From contig NZ_JACAFQ010000035.1 of assembly GCF_015354575.1 (NCBI RefSeq), positions 485-43,067 of the forward strand: a stretch of 42,583 nucleotides of DNA, in the 5' to 3' direction. The position numbers were made by a program, and so were the translations under genes. This document shows positions 1 to 8,931 of this stretch, piece after piece (position 1 is the stretch's first letter; the number at the start of each line of letters is the position of its first letter). The stretch is from Pseudomonas sp. UFMG81. Lineage in GTDB: Bacteria; Pseudomonadota; Gammaproteobacteria; Pseudomonadales; Pseudomonadaceae. Below the pieces are notes generated by a model. That model was not told where the DNA came from, searched no databases, and saw only the letters and a program-made list of their open reading frames with translations.

Positions 1-117
1 GCGGCGCTCGATCTCATAGGCACTGCAAGACTTCCGGCGAGCACCTTGTGGCCCTCACGCGAATATCCTGAAAGGCTTGGGCCTAAGGGCAATACCACCC
101 CACGCTAAAGGAACTTG
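1..117. other. Left-edge intergenic stretch with a dispersed-repeat-like motif
   Basis: No gene is visible here; the permease on the minus strand ends at 118. The first 14 bases (GCGGCGCTCGATCT) recur exactly at 19116-19129. In both places a few mismatched bases are followed by a CTGCAA-containing match. This suggests a small dispersed repeat family, one copy of which sits at the altered 3' end of the mechanosensitive channel gene. No terminator hairpin with a T-run is obvious. Confidence 0.4.
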
Positions 118-1488
118 TCATTCCGCCATCTGCAACTCAGGCAGCTTCACCCGAAACGCCTTGGTCAGCCCCAGCAGGCAGACGAAGCCCACCGCCATCC
201 AGCCCAGGCCGATGGTGAACGACAGGTGGGTCAGGCTGCTCCACAGCCACAGGGTGCTGAGAAAGCCCAGCCCCGGGATCGCGCCATACAGCAGTACATT
301 GCGCGCACCGCGCAGCTGCTGGTCGACCAGGTAGTGCTTGACCACTGCCAGGTTGACCGCCGAGAAGGCGAACAGCGCACCGAAGCTGATCATGTTGGCC
401 ACCGTGTCCAGGCTGATGAACAGGGCGATCAGCGACAGCAGGCTGACCAGCAGGATGGCGGTGGCCGGCACACGCTTCTTGCCCACCAGCTGGCCGAACA
501 CCCGCGGCAGCGCGCCATCGCGGCCCATGGCGAACAGCACCCGCGACACGCTGGCCTGGGACACCATCGCCGAGGCGAAGCAGCCGGCCACGTAGGTGGC
601 GGTGAAGGCGGTCACCAGCAACTCGCCACCCACCCGGCGCATCACGTCCACCGAGGCCGAGTCGGGGTCGGCGAAGCTGCCCCAGTCCGGGAACACCTGC
701 TGGGCGAAGTACGACACGATCAGGAACAACAGGCCACCGATCAGCGACACCACCAGGATCGCCATGGGGATGCGGAAGGTCGGGTTGCTGGTTTCCTCGG
801 CCATGGTCGACACCGCGTCGAAGCCCAGGAACGACAGGCACAGCACGGCGGCGCCGGTCATGATCAGCGGCACGCTGAAGCCTTCGTGGTGGAAGGGCGC
901 GAACAGCGACACCGGCTGCGCCTGGCCGCCCAGGTGGCGCACCGACAGGGCGACGAACACCACGATGAACACCAGCTGCACCACCACCAGGATCCAGTTG
1001 ACCCGGGTGATCGACTCGATGCCGATCAGGTTGAGGAAGGTCACCAGGGCGATGGAGCCGGCGACCCATACCCAGGCGTGGATGGCCGGGAAGTACTCCG
1101 ACATGTAGATGCCGATCAGCAGGTAGCTGAGCAATGGCAGGAAGATGTAGTCGAGCAGCAGCGTCCAGCCGGCCATGAAGCCGATATGGCTGCCGAAGGC
1201 CTTGCGGGTGTAGGTGTAGACAGAACCGGAGTAGGGGTGGGCCTGGACCATGCGCCCGTAGCTGTAGGCGGTGAGCAGCATCGCCGCGAGGGTCAGCAGG
1301 TAGGCGGTGGGCAGGTGGCCCTTGGTCATCTGGGTGACCAGCCCGTAAGTGGTGAAGACCGCGAGGGGGACCATGTAGGCAAGGCCGAACAGCACCAGCG
1401 CGGTCATGCTCATGGACTTGCGGAAACGTCCTGGTTGCGCGGTGGCAGGATGGTCGGGCGTAGAGGCTGTATTTGTTGTTGTATGCAT
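118..1488 (-). CDS. PuuP-like putrescine/amino-acid permease (APC superfamily)
   Basis: This is a 456-residue integral membrane transporter of the amino acid-polyamine-organocation superfamily with about 12 membrane segments. It resembles E. coli PuuP along its length: a short soluble N-terminus, RKSMSMTALVLFGLAYMVP opening TM1, the motif GSVYTYTRKAFG in the TM2-TM3 region, SFLGFDAVSTMAEET in the central loop, and SRVLFAMGRDGALP. PuuP imports putrescine with protons. Here the substrate is inferred only from similarity and could be another amine or amino acid. The start at 1488 has a good ribosome-binding site (CAGGAG, about 7 nt upstream). No puu catabolic genes adjoin it. The next gene upstream on the same strand is separated by about 300 nt containing a REP element, so it is probably transcribed alone. 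Confidence 0.82.
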   Translation of the reverse strand: MHTTTNTASTPDHPATAQPGRFRKSMSMTALVLFGLAYMVPLAVFTTYGLVTQMTKGHLPTAYLLTLAAMLLTAYSYGRMVQAHPYSGSVYTYTRKAFGSHIGFMAGWTLLLDYIFLPLLSYLLIGIYMSEYFPAIHAWVWVAGSIALVTFLNLIGIESITRVNWILVVVQLVFIVVFVALSVRHLGGQAQPVSLFAPFHHEGFSVPLIMTGAAVLCLSFLGFDAVSTMAEETSNPTFRIPMAILVVSLIGGLLFLIVSYFAQQVFPDWGSFADPDSASVDVMRRVGGELLVTAFTATYVAGCFASAMVSQASVSRVLFAMGRDGALPRVFGQLVGKKRVPATAILLVSLLSLIALFISLDTVANMISFGALFAFSAVNLAVVKHYLVDQQLRGARNVLLYGAIPGLGFLSTLWLWSSLTHLSFTIGLGWMAVGFVCLLGLTKAFRVKLPELQMAE

Positions 1489-1791
1489 TGCGAACTCCTG
1501 AAACAGGTTGCAGGACGCCGCGGTATGCGAGCGGGCTCGATACCGTTCTGGGGGTATTGGGAGGAGGCGGGGCCGGCACCCGCGTCAGCGGCTGGGTGGG
1601 GCGGGATGATGCTCCCACAGTCCGGCCTTGCCAGAAATCACCCGATGGGGTGAGACGACCTGGCTGCGCAATGCGTTTGGTGGGGTGTGCACAGGATCCT
1701 GTAGGAGCGGCCTTGCCGGGGCGCCGGACCGGCCGGAAAGGGCCGCAAAGCGGCCCCAGGACTTCAGAGTGGGCCAGTCCAGTGCCCGAGG
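1489..1791. other. Intergenic region with one REP element
   Basis: About 300 bases lie between two minus-strand genes. They contain a REP element at 1699-1757 and the likely promoter of the permease, though no convincing -35/-10 pair can be fixed by eye. No open frame here has a credible ribosome-binding site or recognisable product. Confidence 0.5.
1699..1757 (+). repeat. REP element (long type)
   Basis: The unit begins CTGTAGGAGCGGCCTTGCC, continues with a G+C-rich palindromic block (GGGGCGCCGGACCGGCCGG) and ends with GGCCGCAAAGCGGCCCC, which can fold into a stem. The same unit occurs inverted at 14651-14712 and truncated at 5353-5395. GTAGGAGCGG-headed repeats of this kind are typical of P. 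putida intergenic regions. Confidence 0.8.
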
Positions 1792-2718
1792 CTACTTGGT
1801 CCAGGCAGGGTCGGTGGTAAAGGCGATGGTCAACCAGCGGTCGGCATTGTCGCCGCCGATGGCCTCGCCGATCTGATCACGCAAGGCGTCCCATTCTTCG
1901 AGGGTCTTCGCCGGCCAGTGGCTGGGCACGATGAAGTAGATCTCGATCTGCCGGGCGCGCCCGACCTTGGCCACATAGGCCTGGTGCCCGACGAACCCCT
2001 GCTCGGCCACCACCCGCTCGGCAATGGCGCCGACCTTGGCCTTGAGGTCCGCCGGGGTCACCATCAGCACATCGGCGAACGCCTTGCGCAGGGTTTTCAG
2101 CGGCATTGGCACCAGGCAGGCACAGATCACCAGCAGCACGGCCGGGTCGATGTAAGGCATGAGCCAGGCCAGCGGCGTGTGTTCCAGCGCCATGCCGATG
2201 GCGAACGCCACCAGCAACGCCGCCGAGATGCTCCCGGACATGATCCAGGTCTTCACGTCCAGGGCGATGAAGTCCGAGCGCAAGGTGCGGTTGGCCTTGT
2301 GGGCGTAGGCGGCCATGGCGAAACACACCGCCACGGCGATCAGCGCGTACAGCACGGCGAAGTCGAAATGCAGCGGCTTGCCACCCATCAGCAGGCTGCC
2401 GGCGGCGTTGACCAGGGCGTACAAGGCCACTGCGCACAGCAGCGTGCCATTGAGCACCAGCACCATCGGTTCCAGGTGCCAGAAGCCCATGTTGAAACGC
2501 TCGGCCAGGCGCTGGCTGGACTCACCGCTGCTGGTGTGCCGGCTGATCAGGCTGGTCACCGCCAGGGCCAGGCCGCTCATCGCCGCATCGATCAGCGAGT
2601 AGAAACCGTCGAAGACGATGGAGAACGACCCGGACAGCAGGCCGCAGACGATGCCGAACGCCGCCAGCAACAGGGTGAAGGCGATGGAGATCTTCAGTAC
2701 AGCTTGTTCGCTCCACAT
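1792..2718 (-). CDS. Cation diffusion facilitator family transporter
   Basis: This 308-residue protein has the cation-efflux layout: about six membrane segments in the first 220 residues and a soluble C-terminal domain of about 90 residues. TM2 carries DGFYSLIDAAMSG (D37 and D44), the expected acidic metal-site pattern. The TM5 site reads SDFIALDVKTW (D149, D154) instead of the HxxxD of zinc exporters such as YiiP, so the metal cannot be named. These proteins export divalent metal ions (Zn, Fe, Mn, Co) in exchange for protons. The start chosen is the ATG at 2718; an in-frame GTG at 2727 is an alternative, and neither has a strong ribosome-binding site. It diverges from the cytochrome gene. 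Confidence 0.8.
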   Translation of the reverse strand: MWSEQAVLKISIAFTLLLAAFGIVCGLLSGSFSIVFDGFYSLIDAAMSGLALAVTSLISRHTSSGESSQRLAERFNMGFWHLEPMVLVLNGTLLCAVALYALVNAAGSLLMGGKPLHFDFAVLYALIAVAVCFAMAAYAHKANRTLRSDFIALDVKTWIMSGSISAALLVAFAIGMALEHTPLAWLMPYIDPAVLLVICACLVPMPLKTLRKAFADVLMVTPADLKAKVGAIAERVVAEQGFVGHQAYVAKVGRARQIEIYFIVPSHWPAKTLEEWDALRDQIGEAIGGDNADRWLTIAFTTDPAWTK

Positions 2719-2895
2719 AGGGCACACGTCTCTGTTGGGTAAATGGCAGATTTTCCGGGGCCATCGGAAAGGGCGTCAATGCGCAGCCCTGCAAGCAGCA
2801 GCTGCATCGCGGAAGTACAGCCAATGTTGTACTAGGGTGAAGGCTGGCCGTGCAAAGCCGACAACAGCCCGCAAAGGGCGAGCAGGACCGACCGT

Positions 2896-2899
2896 GGAG
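2896..2899 (+). promoter_or_regulatory. Ribosome-binding site fixing the cytochrome start
   Basis: GGAG lies 7 nt upstream of the ATG at 2907. It favours this start over the upstream in-frame ATG at 2850. The 2907 start also leaves a proper signal peptide. Confidence 0.6.
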
Positions 2900-2906
2900 C
2901 GAGCCG

Positions 2907-5213
2907 ATGGGGAGTGGTGCACAGGTAGTGCGGGGTGTGCAGTGGTTGCGCGCGGTCATCGGCCTGGCGGTACTGGCCTGGGCGCTATGCAGTAACGGTG
3001 TGGTCAGGGCCGACACGGGTAGGCTGCCTGTTCAGGCCAAGGACCGTGAAGGTTATGCCGAGGCCGCCAGCTGCCTGGGTTGCCATACCGAGCAGGCCAA
3101 GCAGTGGCAGCATTCCGACCATGCCTGGGCCCTGCGCGATGCCAGCGCCGCCAATGTACTCGGCAACTTCGATGACGTGAGCTACGACCAGGATGGCGTG
3201 CAGGCGCGCTTCTACCGCAAGGGCGACGCGTTTTTCGTCAACATCGAAGGCGAGGACGGCAAGCCCACCGACTTCAAAGTGCTCTACACCTTCGGCTTCG
3301 AACCGTTGCAGCAATACCTGGTGGCCCTGTCGCGCGGGCGCCTGCAAGCCCTGACCCTGGCCTGGGACAGCCGCCCGGGGGCCCAAGGCGGGCAACGCTG
3401 GTTCTCGCTGTACCCCGGGCAGCGTTTCGCCCCCAACGACCCGCTGCACTGGACCGGCCGCTACCAGAACTGGAACGGCATGTGCGCCGACTGCCACTCC
3501 ACGGGCCTGGCCAAGCACTACAACGACGCCAAGGACAGTTTCGCCAGCACCTGGCAGGAGCAGACCGTCGGCTGCCAGGGCTGCCACGGCCCGGGCCAGG
3601 CCCATGTCGACTGGGCTAAGCAGCACCCCGGCACATCCCCGGCCCAGGGCCTGGCGGTGGACTTCAAGGCCTTGGGCAGCCAGGGGCTGGTCGAGCAGTG
3701 CGCCTATTGCCACAGCCGGCGTCAGGGCCTGGGCAGCGGCCAACTGCCGGGCCACCCGCAGTTGGACCAGAGCCTGCCGACCACCCTGCGCAGCGGGCTG
3801 TACCACGCCGACGGCCAGATCGACGGTGAGGTCTACGAGTACGGCTCGTTCAGCCAGAGCCGCATGTTCGCTGCCGGTGTCGGTTGCACCGACTGCCACA
3901 ACCCCCACACCACCAAGGTGCGCATCGAAGGCAATGGCCTGTGCCTGCAATGCCACAACAGCCAACCCAACACCGCGCGTTTCGCCGGCCTGCAAGCCAA
4001 GGACTACGACAGCTCCGCCCACCATCACCACACCGCCGGTTCGCCCGGCGCCCAATGCGTGAACTGCCACATGCCCAGCAAGACCTACATGGTGGTGGAC
4101 CCCCGGCGCGACCACAGCCTGCGCATCCCACGCCCGGACCTTGCCGCCCAGGGCATCGGCCCCGACGCCTGCACCACCTGCCACCAGGACCGCAAGCCCG
4201 AGTGGGCCGCCACGGCGATCACCCAGTGGTTCGGTACGCCCAAGCGGCCGGCGCATTACGGCGAGAGCTTCCATGCCGTGCAACAGGACCCCGGCACCAC
4301 CCTGAGCCGCCTGGGCTACCTGCTCGCCGACAAGCGCAACCCCGCCATCGTGCGCGCAACCGCCGCCGACCAGCTGGCCGACCTTGGCCCAGCCGCAGCC
4401 AGCAACCTGCGCTGGGCGCTGAAGGACAACGACGCGCTGGTGCGTGCCTATGCGGTGGCCGGGTTCACCAGCCTGCCGCCCGAGCAGCGCCTCGAACCCC
4501 TGTTGCCGTTGCTCGAAGACCCCACCCGTGCCGTGCGCGACGAAACCGTGCGCGCCCTGGCCGATGTGCACGTCGACCGCTTGCCGCAAACATTCCCGGC
4601 CATGCTCGCCGAATACGAGCAACGCCTGCGCGGCAACGCCGACCTGCCGGGCGGGCGCTTGAACCTGGCGGTGCTGATGCAGCGCCAGGGGCGCGACGAC
4701 GAGGCCATGGCGCAGTATCGCCAGGCCCTGGCCATGGACCCGTTCTTCGTCCCGGCCAGGGTCAACCTGGTGACCCTGGCCAGCAGCCAGCAGCGCCTGG
4801 ACGACGCCGAAACCCTGCTGCGCGAAGGCGTGGCGCTGGACAAGATGCCGGCCGCCGACCGCGGCAACCTGGCGTACATGCTGGCGCTGTTGTTGGTCGA
4901 ACGCAGCAGACAAGAGGAGGCCGTGGGCTGGATGGAGCAGGCTGCCGTGGCCCTGCCGGGCAACTCGCGCATCCGCTACAACCAAGGGCTGCTGCTGTCG
5001 CGCATGAACCGTCGCGACGAAGCGTTGCAAGCCCTGCGCAGCGGCCTGCAGCAATCGCCCGACGACGCCGACCTGCTGTACTCGCTGATCTACCTGCACG
5101 CCCTGGCCGGCGAGCGCGCCGACGCCTACCCCTACGTCCAGCGCCTGCGCCAGGCGGCCCCGGACGACCCCCGCTTGCAGGCGATCGAACCCTACTGGCG
5201 CAACGGCCAGTGA
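2907..5213 (+). CDS. Exported octaheme cytochrome c with HEAT-like and TPR repeats
   Basis: This 768-residue protein starts with a signal peptide (hydrophobic VIGLAVLAWALCSNGVVRA). Eight CxxCH haem-binding motifs follow between about residues 56 and 426 (CLGCH, CADCH, CQGCH, CAYCH, CTDCH, CLQCH, CVNCH, CTTCH), so it should be a periplasmic c-type multihaem cytochrome. Residues about 470-550 look like HEAT/armadillo repeats (VRAYAVAGF, VRDETVRALADV). Residues about 580-740 hold three or four TPRs (for example AMAQYRQALAMDP). Proteins of this build are usually annotated as cytochrome c family TPR proteins; electron donor and acceptor are unknown. It precedes the MoxR/Bat operon on the same strand, separated by a REP pair, so a functional link is possible but not shown. 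Ranges are estimated by eye. Confidence 0.85.
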   Translation: MGSGAQVVRGVQWLRAVIGLAVLAWALCSNGVVRADTGRLPVQAKDREGYAEAASCLGCHTEQAKQWQHSDHAWALRDASAANVLGNFDDVSYDQDGVQARFYRKGDAFFVNIEGEDGKPTDFKVLYTFGFEPLQQYLVALSRGRLQALTLAWDSRPGAQGGQRWFSLYPGQRFAPNDPLHWTGRYQNWNGMCADCHSTGLAKHYNDAKDSFASTWQEQTVGCQGCHGPGQAHVDWAKQHPGTSPAQGLAVDFKALGSQGLVEQCAYCHSRRQGLGSGQLPGHPQLDQSLPTTLRSGLYHADGQIDGEVYEYGSFSQSRMFAAGVGCTDCHNPHTTKVRIEGNGLCLQCHNSQPNTARFAGLQAKDYDSSAHHHHTAGSPGAQCVNCHMPSKTYMVVDPRRDHSLRIPRPDLAAQGIGPDACTTCHQDRKPEWAATAITQWFGTPKRPAHYGESFHAVQQDPGTTLSRLGYLLADKRNPAIVRATAADQLADLGPAAASNLRWALKDNDALVRAYAVAGFTSLPPEQRLEPLLPLLEDPTRAVRDETVRALADVHVDRLPQTFPAMLAEYEQRLRGNADLPGGRLNLAVLMQRQGRDDEAMAQYRQALAMDPFFVPARVNLVTLASSQQRLDDAETLLREGVALDKMPAADRGNLAYMLALLLVERSRQEEAVGWMEQAAVALPGNSRIRYNQGLLLSRMNRRDEALQALRSGLQQSPDDADLLYSLIYLHALAGERADAYPYVQRLRQAAPDDPRLQAIEPYWRNGQ

Positions 5214-5263
5214 CCTCCAGGCGCACCGCGAACCTGTGCGAGCAACGGTCTTGCGCAGGTTTT

Positions 5264-5308
5264 CTGTAGGAGCGGCCTTGTGTCGCGAAAGGGCCGCAAA
5301 GCGGCCCC
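5264..5308 (+). repeat. REP element (short type), left half of an inverted pair
   Basis: CTGTAGGAGCGGCCTTG is followed by TGTCGCGAAA and the stem GGCCGCAAAGCGGCC. It differs from the long type in the middle block. It faces a truncated long-type element at 5353-5395. Confidence 0.8.
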
Positions 5309-5352
5309 GGCGATCTTGGGGTGTAATCGAGATCCTGGAGGCGCTGCGCACC

Positions 5353-5395
5353 CATTTCCGGCCGGTCCGGCGCCCCGGCAAGGCCGCTCCTACAG
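5353..5395 (-). repeat. REP element (long type, truncated), right half of an inverted pair
   Basis: On the minus strand this reads CTGTAGGAGCGGCCTTGCC, then the GGCGCCGGACCGGCCGG block, and stops before the GGCCGCAAAGCGGCC stem. With the element at 5264-5308 it forms a convergent REP pair between the cytochrome and moxR. Confidence 0.75.
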
Positions 5396-5512
5396 AAAAA
5401 CTGCGCTGGCAATGCAACAGCCGCACCATGTTCTCTTCACGACAAACCATGGCGCTCAGGGGCGATGCGGCTAGATTTACCTGACCGTCAACCTCACACA
5501 GGGGCCATTGCT

Positions 5513-6487
5513 GTGAACACCCGCGAGCAAGTCCAGGCGCTGGAAGCGTCGGTCGCCGAAAAGGTGCTGGGCCAGGCCGCCACCATCCGCCACGTGCTGC
5601 TGGGGTTGCTGGCCAACGGCCATGTGCTGCTGGAAAGCCTCCCGGGCCTGGCCAAGACCCGCACGGTCAAGGCCCTGGCCACCCACCTGGAGGCGCAGAT
5701 GCGGCGCATCCAGTTCACCCCCGACCTGCTGCCCTCGGACATCACCGGCGGCGAGATCCTGCAACAGACAGCCGAGGGCAACAAGATCAGCTTCCAGCCC
5801 GGCCCGCTGTTCGGCAACGTGATCCTCGCCGACGAGATCAACCGCGCCCCGGCCAAGGTCCAGGCCGCCTTGCTGGAGGCCATGGAAGAGCGCCAGATCA
5901 CCGTGGCCGGGCAGAGCTACCCGATGCCGGGGCTGTTCATGGTGCTGGCCACCCAGAACCCCATCGAGCAGGAGGGCACCTACCCGCTGCCCGAGGCGCA
6001 GATGGACCGCTTTTTGATGAAACTGCAACTCGACTACCCACGCCCGGAAGACGAAACCCAGGTGCTGCGCCTGGTGCGCGAAGAAGACCAGGCCGCCCAC
6101 GGCAGCGCCCCTCAACCGGCACGCCTGGCCCAGCAGGTGATCTTCGATGCTCGCCGCGAAGTGGCTCAGGTGCACGTGTCGGCAGCCATCGATCGCTACC
6201 TGATCGACCTGATCAACGCCACGCGCCACCCGGCGGAGCACGACGCCGACCTGGCGCGCTGGATCAATATCGGTGCCAGCCCACGCGGTGGCATCAGCCT
6301 CGACCGCGTGTCGCGCGCCCATGCCTGGCTCGCCGGCCAGGACTTCGTCTCACCCGACAACGTGCGCGCCGTGGTGCACCCGGTGCTACGCCACCGCCTG
6401 CAGCTGTCGTACGACGCAGTCACCGATGGCGTGGCGGCCGACCAGGTCATCGACAGGTTGTTGGACAAGGTGGCCATACCCGCCTGA
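5513..6487 (+). CDS. MoxR-family AAA+ ATPase
   Basis: This 324-residue cytoplasmic ATPase of the MoxR group pairs with von Willebrand A proteins as a chaperone-like system. It shows a Walker A region ESLPGLAKT (residues 41-49, K48), Walker B VILADEINR (D107, E108), sensor-1 ATQNP (146-150) and arginine finger MDRF (R166). The C-terminal lid follows, with the ASPRGG motif. I chose the GTG at 5513 because AGGGG lies 8 nt upstream and MNTREQVQALE is a typical MoxR start. An ATG at 5465 would add 16 residues and has a poorly spaced ribosome-binding site. It is the first gene of the Bat operon. Confidence 0.88.
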   Translation: MNTREQVQALEASVAEKVLGQAATIRHVLLGLLANGHVLLESLPGLAKTRTVKALATHLEAQMRRIQFTPDLLPSDITGGEILQQTAEGNKISFQPGPLFGNVILADEINRAPAKVQAALLEAMEERQITVAGQSYPMPGLFMVLATQNPIEQEGTYPLPEAQMDRFLMKLQLDYPRPEDETQVLRLVREEDQAAHGSAPQPARLAQQVIFDARREVAQVHVSAAIDRYLIDLINATRHPAEHDADLARWINIGASPRGGISLDRVSRAHAWLAGQDFVSPDNVRAVVHPVLRHRLQLSYDAVTDGVAADQVIDRLLDKVAIPA

Positions 6488-6498
6488 CGGACTCGCCC

Positions 6499-7449
6499 AT
6501 GCCCGTGAACAGTGTTGCCCCGGACGGCTTCGTGTACGCCTCGCTCGCCGAGCTGATGGCCTTGGAGGGGCGTGCCCGGGGCTTGAGCTTCGTCGCCCGC
6601 CAGCCGCTTTCGAGCATCCTTTCCGGCAACCACGCCTCGCGCCTGCGCGGGCGCGGGCTGAGCTTCGACGAACTGCGTCACTACATCCCCGGCGACGACC
6701 TGCGCCACCTGGATTGGCGGGCGTCGCTGCGCTACGGCAAACCCTTCGTGCGCACCTTCACCGAGGAGCGCGACCGCCCCACGCTGGTGCTGGTGGACCA
6801 GCGCATGAGCATGTACTTCGGCTCGCAGCGCTACTTCAAGTCGGTGACCGCCGCGCAGTTGGCGGCGCTGTGCGCGTGGATGGCGTTCCATGCCGGCGAC
6901 CGGGTCGGCGGCCTGGTGTTCGGCAACCAGCAGGTGGACTACGTGCGCCCGCTGCGCAGCCGGGCCCGGGTCGAAGCCCTGTGCAGCGCGGTGGTCAAGG
7001 CCAACCATGCGCTGTCGGCCTACGCCGCCGATGAAGAGAACGACGCGCAGCTGGACAAGGTGCTGCGCAGCTGTGTCGCCCACGCCGGGCATGACCACCT
7101 GATCTGCATCATCAGCGATTTCGCCGGGACCAGCGCCGATACCCTGGCCTTGCTGCGCCAGTTGAGCCGGCACAACGATGTGATCGCGATCCAGGTCTTT
7201 GATCCGATCGCCCTGCAACTCCCGGAAAAAGGGCGGCTGAACGTGACCCAGGGCGCCCAGCAGGTCGAGCTGGAAATCGGCCAGCGGCGCATCAACCGGC
7301 CCCTGGGCGAGTTCCTGGCCGGGCGCCTGCGTGACGTCGCCGACCTGCTGCGGCGCAGCCAGGTGCCGCTGATGCTCGTCAGTACCGGCGACGACAGCCA
7401 GGAACAGCTGCGCCGCGAACTGGGCCGGCTGGCCCAGGTGCCGCGATGA
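6499..7449 (+). CDS. DUF58 domain protein of the MoxR/Bat operon
   Basis: This 316-residue soluble protein has the DUF58 signature around residues 55-85 (HYIPGDDLRHLDWRASLRYG). A vWA-like fold follows, with VLVDQRMSM in the MIDAS-like position and IISDF near residue 210. DUF58 proteins are almost always encoded next to MoxR and vWA genes and are thought to work with them in assembly or activation of cell-envelope or redox complexes. The gene starts 11 nt after moxR. Its last four bases overlap the next start (ATGA), indicating translational coupling. Confidence 0.85.
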   Translation: MPVNSVAPDGFVYASLAELMALEGRARGLSFVARQPLSSILSGNHASRLRGRGLSFDELRHYIPGDDLRHLDWRASLRYGKPFVRTFTEERDRPTLVLVDQRMSMYFGSQRYFKSVTAAQLAALCAWMAFHAGDRVGGLVFGNQQVDYVRPLRSRARVEALCSAVVKANHALSAYAADEENDAQLDKVLRSCVAHAGHDHLICIISDFAGTSADTLALLRQLSRHNDVIAIQVFDPIALQLPEKGRLNVTQGAQQVELEIGQRRINRPLGEFLAGRLRDVADLLRRSQVPLMLVSTGDDSQEQLRRELGRLAQVPR

Positions 7450-7943
7450 GCGCCGCCGTGCCGTCCATCGACCAGCTGCGCGAACTGGCGCCGGGCACGC
7501 CGCCGTTCGCCTATTGGCCGCAGACCTGGGCCTGGCTGGCGCTGGGGTTGCTGCTGCTGGCCGTCGCCGTGCTGTGGGGCGCGCTGCGCTGGCGGCGTTG
7601 GCAGCGTGATCGCTATCGACGCGAGGCGCTGCTGCGCCTCGACCAACTGGCAGGGGGCGACGGCGAGCAGCGCCTGGCGGCCCTGCGCGAGTTGCCCGAA
7701 CTGCTCAAGCGCGTGGCCTTGTCGCTACCGGGCGCACCGGCAGTGGCCAGCCTCGGCGGCGCGCCATGGCAGGCGTTTCTTCAGCGCCACGCGCGCCAGC
7801 CGCTGCCGGCCGGGTTCGCCGACGACCTCCACCAGGTCGCCTACGCCCCCGATAGCTGGCTGCGCAGCCTGGACCCACAGCAGGTCAACGCGTTGTTCAG
7901 CCACGCACGGCAGTGGATCGAGGGGCACCATGTGGCAGTTTGA
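7446..7943 (+). CDS. DUF4381 domain membrane protein
   Basis: A small 165-residue protein with one N-terminal membrane segment (AWLALGLLLLAVAVLWGAL, about residues 28-47). A basic helix (RWRRWQRDRYRREALLRLDQL) and a soluble C-terminal domain follow. Length, topology and position between DUF58 and BatA fit the DUF4381 family of Bat operons, whose biochemical role is unknown. It overlaps both neighbours: ATGA with the upstream gene and 14 nt with the downstream vWA gene. Confidence 0.78.
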   Translation: MSAAVPSIDQLRELAPGTPPFAYWPQTWAWLALGLLLLAVAVLWGALRWRRWQRDRYRREALLRLDQLAGGDGEQRLAALRELPELLKRVALSLPGAPAVASLGGAPWQAFLQRHARQPLPAGFADDLHQVAYAPDSWLRSLDPQQVNALFSHARQWIEGHHVAV

Positions 7944-8931
7944 CTACCCCTGGGCGTTCCTGCTGCTGCCGCTGGCGTGGTTGGGCTACCGCCTGCTCGG
8001 GCGCTACGAGGAAGGCCGCAGTGCGCTGCGGGTGCCGTTCTTCGCCGCGATGAGCCGCGCCGTCGGCCAACAGCCGGGCCAGGCCAGCGCCAGCGGCGGG
8101 CGCTGGCAATTGCTGCTCAATGTGCTGGCCTGGGCGCTGCTGGTGACGGCCTGCGCCAGGCCGGTGCTGGTGGAGCGGCCGATCCAGCGCGAGCAGCCGA
8201 TCCGCGACCTGATGCTCGCGCTCGATATCTCCCAGTCCATGGCCGCCACCGACTACACCACTGCCAGCGGCGAGCGCACCGACCGCCTGAGCGCGGTGAA
8301 GTCGGTGGTGCGCGACTTCATCGGCCAGCGCAAGGACGACCGCATCGGCCTGATCGTGTTCGGCACCGGCGCCTACCCGCAGGCGCCGCCCACCCTGGAC
8401 CACGCCAGCCTGCTGATGCTGCTCGACGAGGTCGGCATCGGCATGGCCGGGCCCAACACCGCCCTGGGCGACGCCATCGGCCTGACCATCAAGGCCCTGG
8501 CCAACACCAAGGAGCAGGAAAAAGTGCTGATCCTGTTGACCGACGGCAACGACACCGGCAGCGCCATCACCCCGGACCACGCCGCGCAGCTGGCGCATGA
8601 GCAGGGCATCGTGGTGCACACCATCGGTATCGGCGACCCGCAGGCCAGCGGCGACGACAAGGTCGACCTGGCGACCTTGCAGATGATCGCACGCACCACC
8701 GGCGGGCAGTACTTCCGTGCCGACGACCGCCAGGCCCTGCAACAGGTGTACGCCACCCTCGACCGCCTGACCCCGCACAAGGTGCGCACCTTCAGCCACC
8801 AGCCCAAGCGTGACCTGTTCGTCTGGCCGCTGGGCGGTGCCCTCGGCCTGTTGCTGGCGGGGCAGGCGTTGGCGCTGGTGTGGGCGCGGCTGGGCGCCCG
8901 CCGGGCCATGCCCCTGGAGCCGCCGGCATGA
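7930..8931 (+). CDS. BatA-like von Willebrand factor A membrane protein
   Basis: This 333-residue protein has two N-terminal membrane segments (about residues 8-23 and 58-77), a periplasmic vWA domain and a C-terminal membrane helix (about 300-320). The vWA domain has an intact MIDAS: DISQS (D99, S101, S103), the threonine in GPNTALGDA, and LTDGND. This is the BatA arrangement, where the metal-bound vWA domain is thought to bind a partner that MoxR remodels. The ATG at 7930 lies inside the end of the DUF4381 gene. The frame is open much further upstream, but that part is only a shadow of the DUF4381 gene. Its stop overlaps the next ATG. Confidence 0.85.
   Translation: MWQFDYPWAFLLLPLAWLGYRLLGRYEEGRSALRVPFFAAMSRAVGQQPGQASASGGRWQLLLNVLAWALLVTACARPVLVERPIQREQPIRDLMLALDISQSMAATDYTTASGERTDRLSAVKSVVRDFIGQRKDDRIGLIVFGTGAYPQAPPTLDHASLLMLLDEVGIGMAGPNTALGDAIGLTIKALANTKEQEKVLILLTDGNDTGSAITPDHAAQLAHEQGIVVHTIGIGDPQASGDDKVDLATLQMIARTTGGQYFRADDRQALQQVYATLDRLTPHKVRTFSHQPKRDLFVWPLGGALGLLLAGQALALVWARLGARRAMPLEPPA

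Noticed and set aside
115..1653. Long plus-strand frame of 512 codons across the permease gene
   Set aside because: It is the antisense shadow of the PuuP-like gene; its protein is low-complexity (Q, H, R, E rich) with no domains, and codon use fits the minus strand.
2985..5450. Minus-strand frame of 821 codons opposite the octaheme cytochrome
   Set aside because: Antisense shadow. The plus strand encodes a signal peptide and eight CxxCH motifs, while the minus frame is compositionally biased without motifs.
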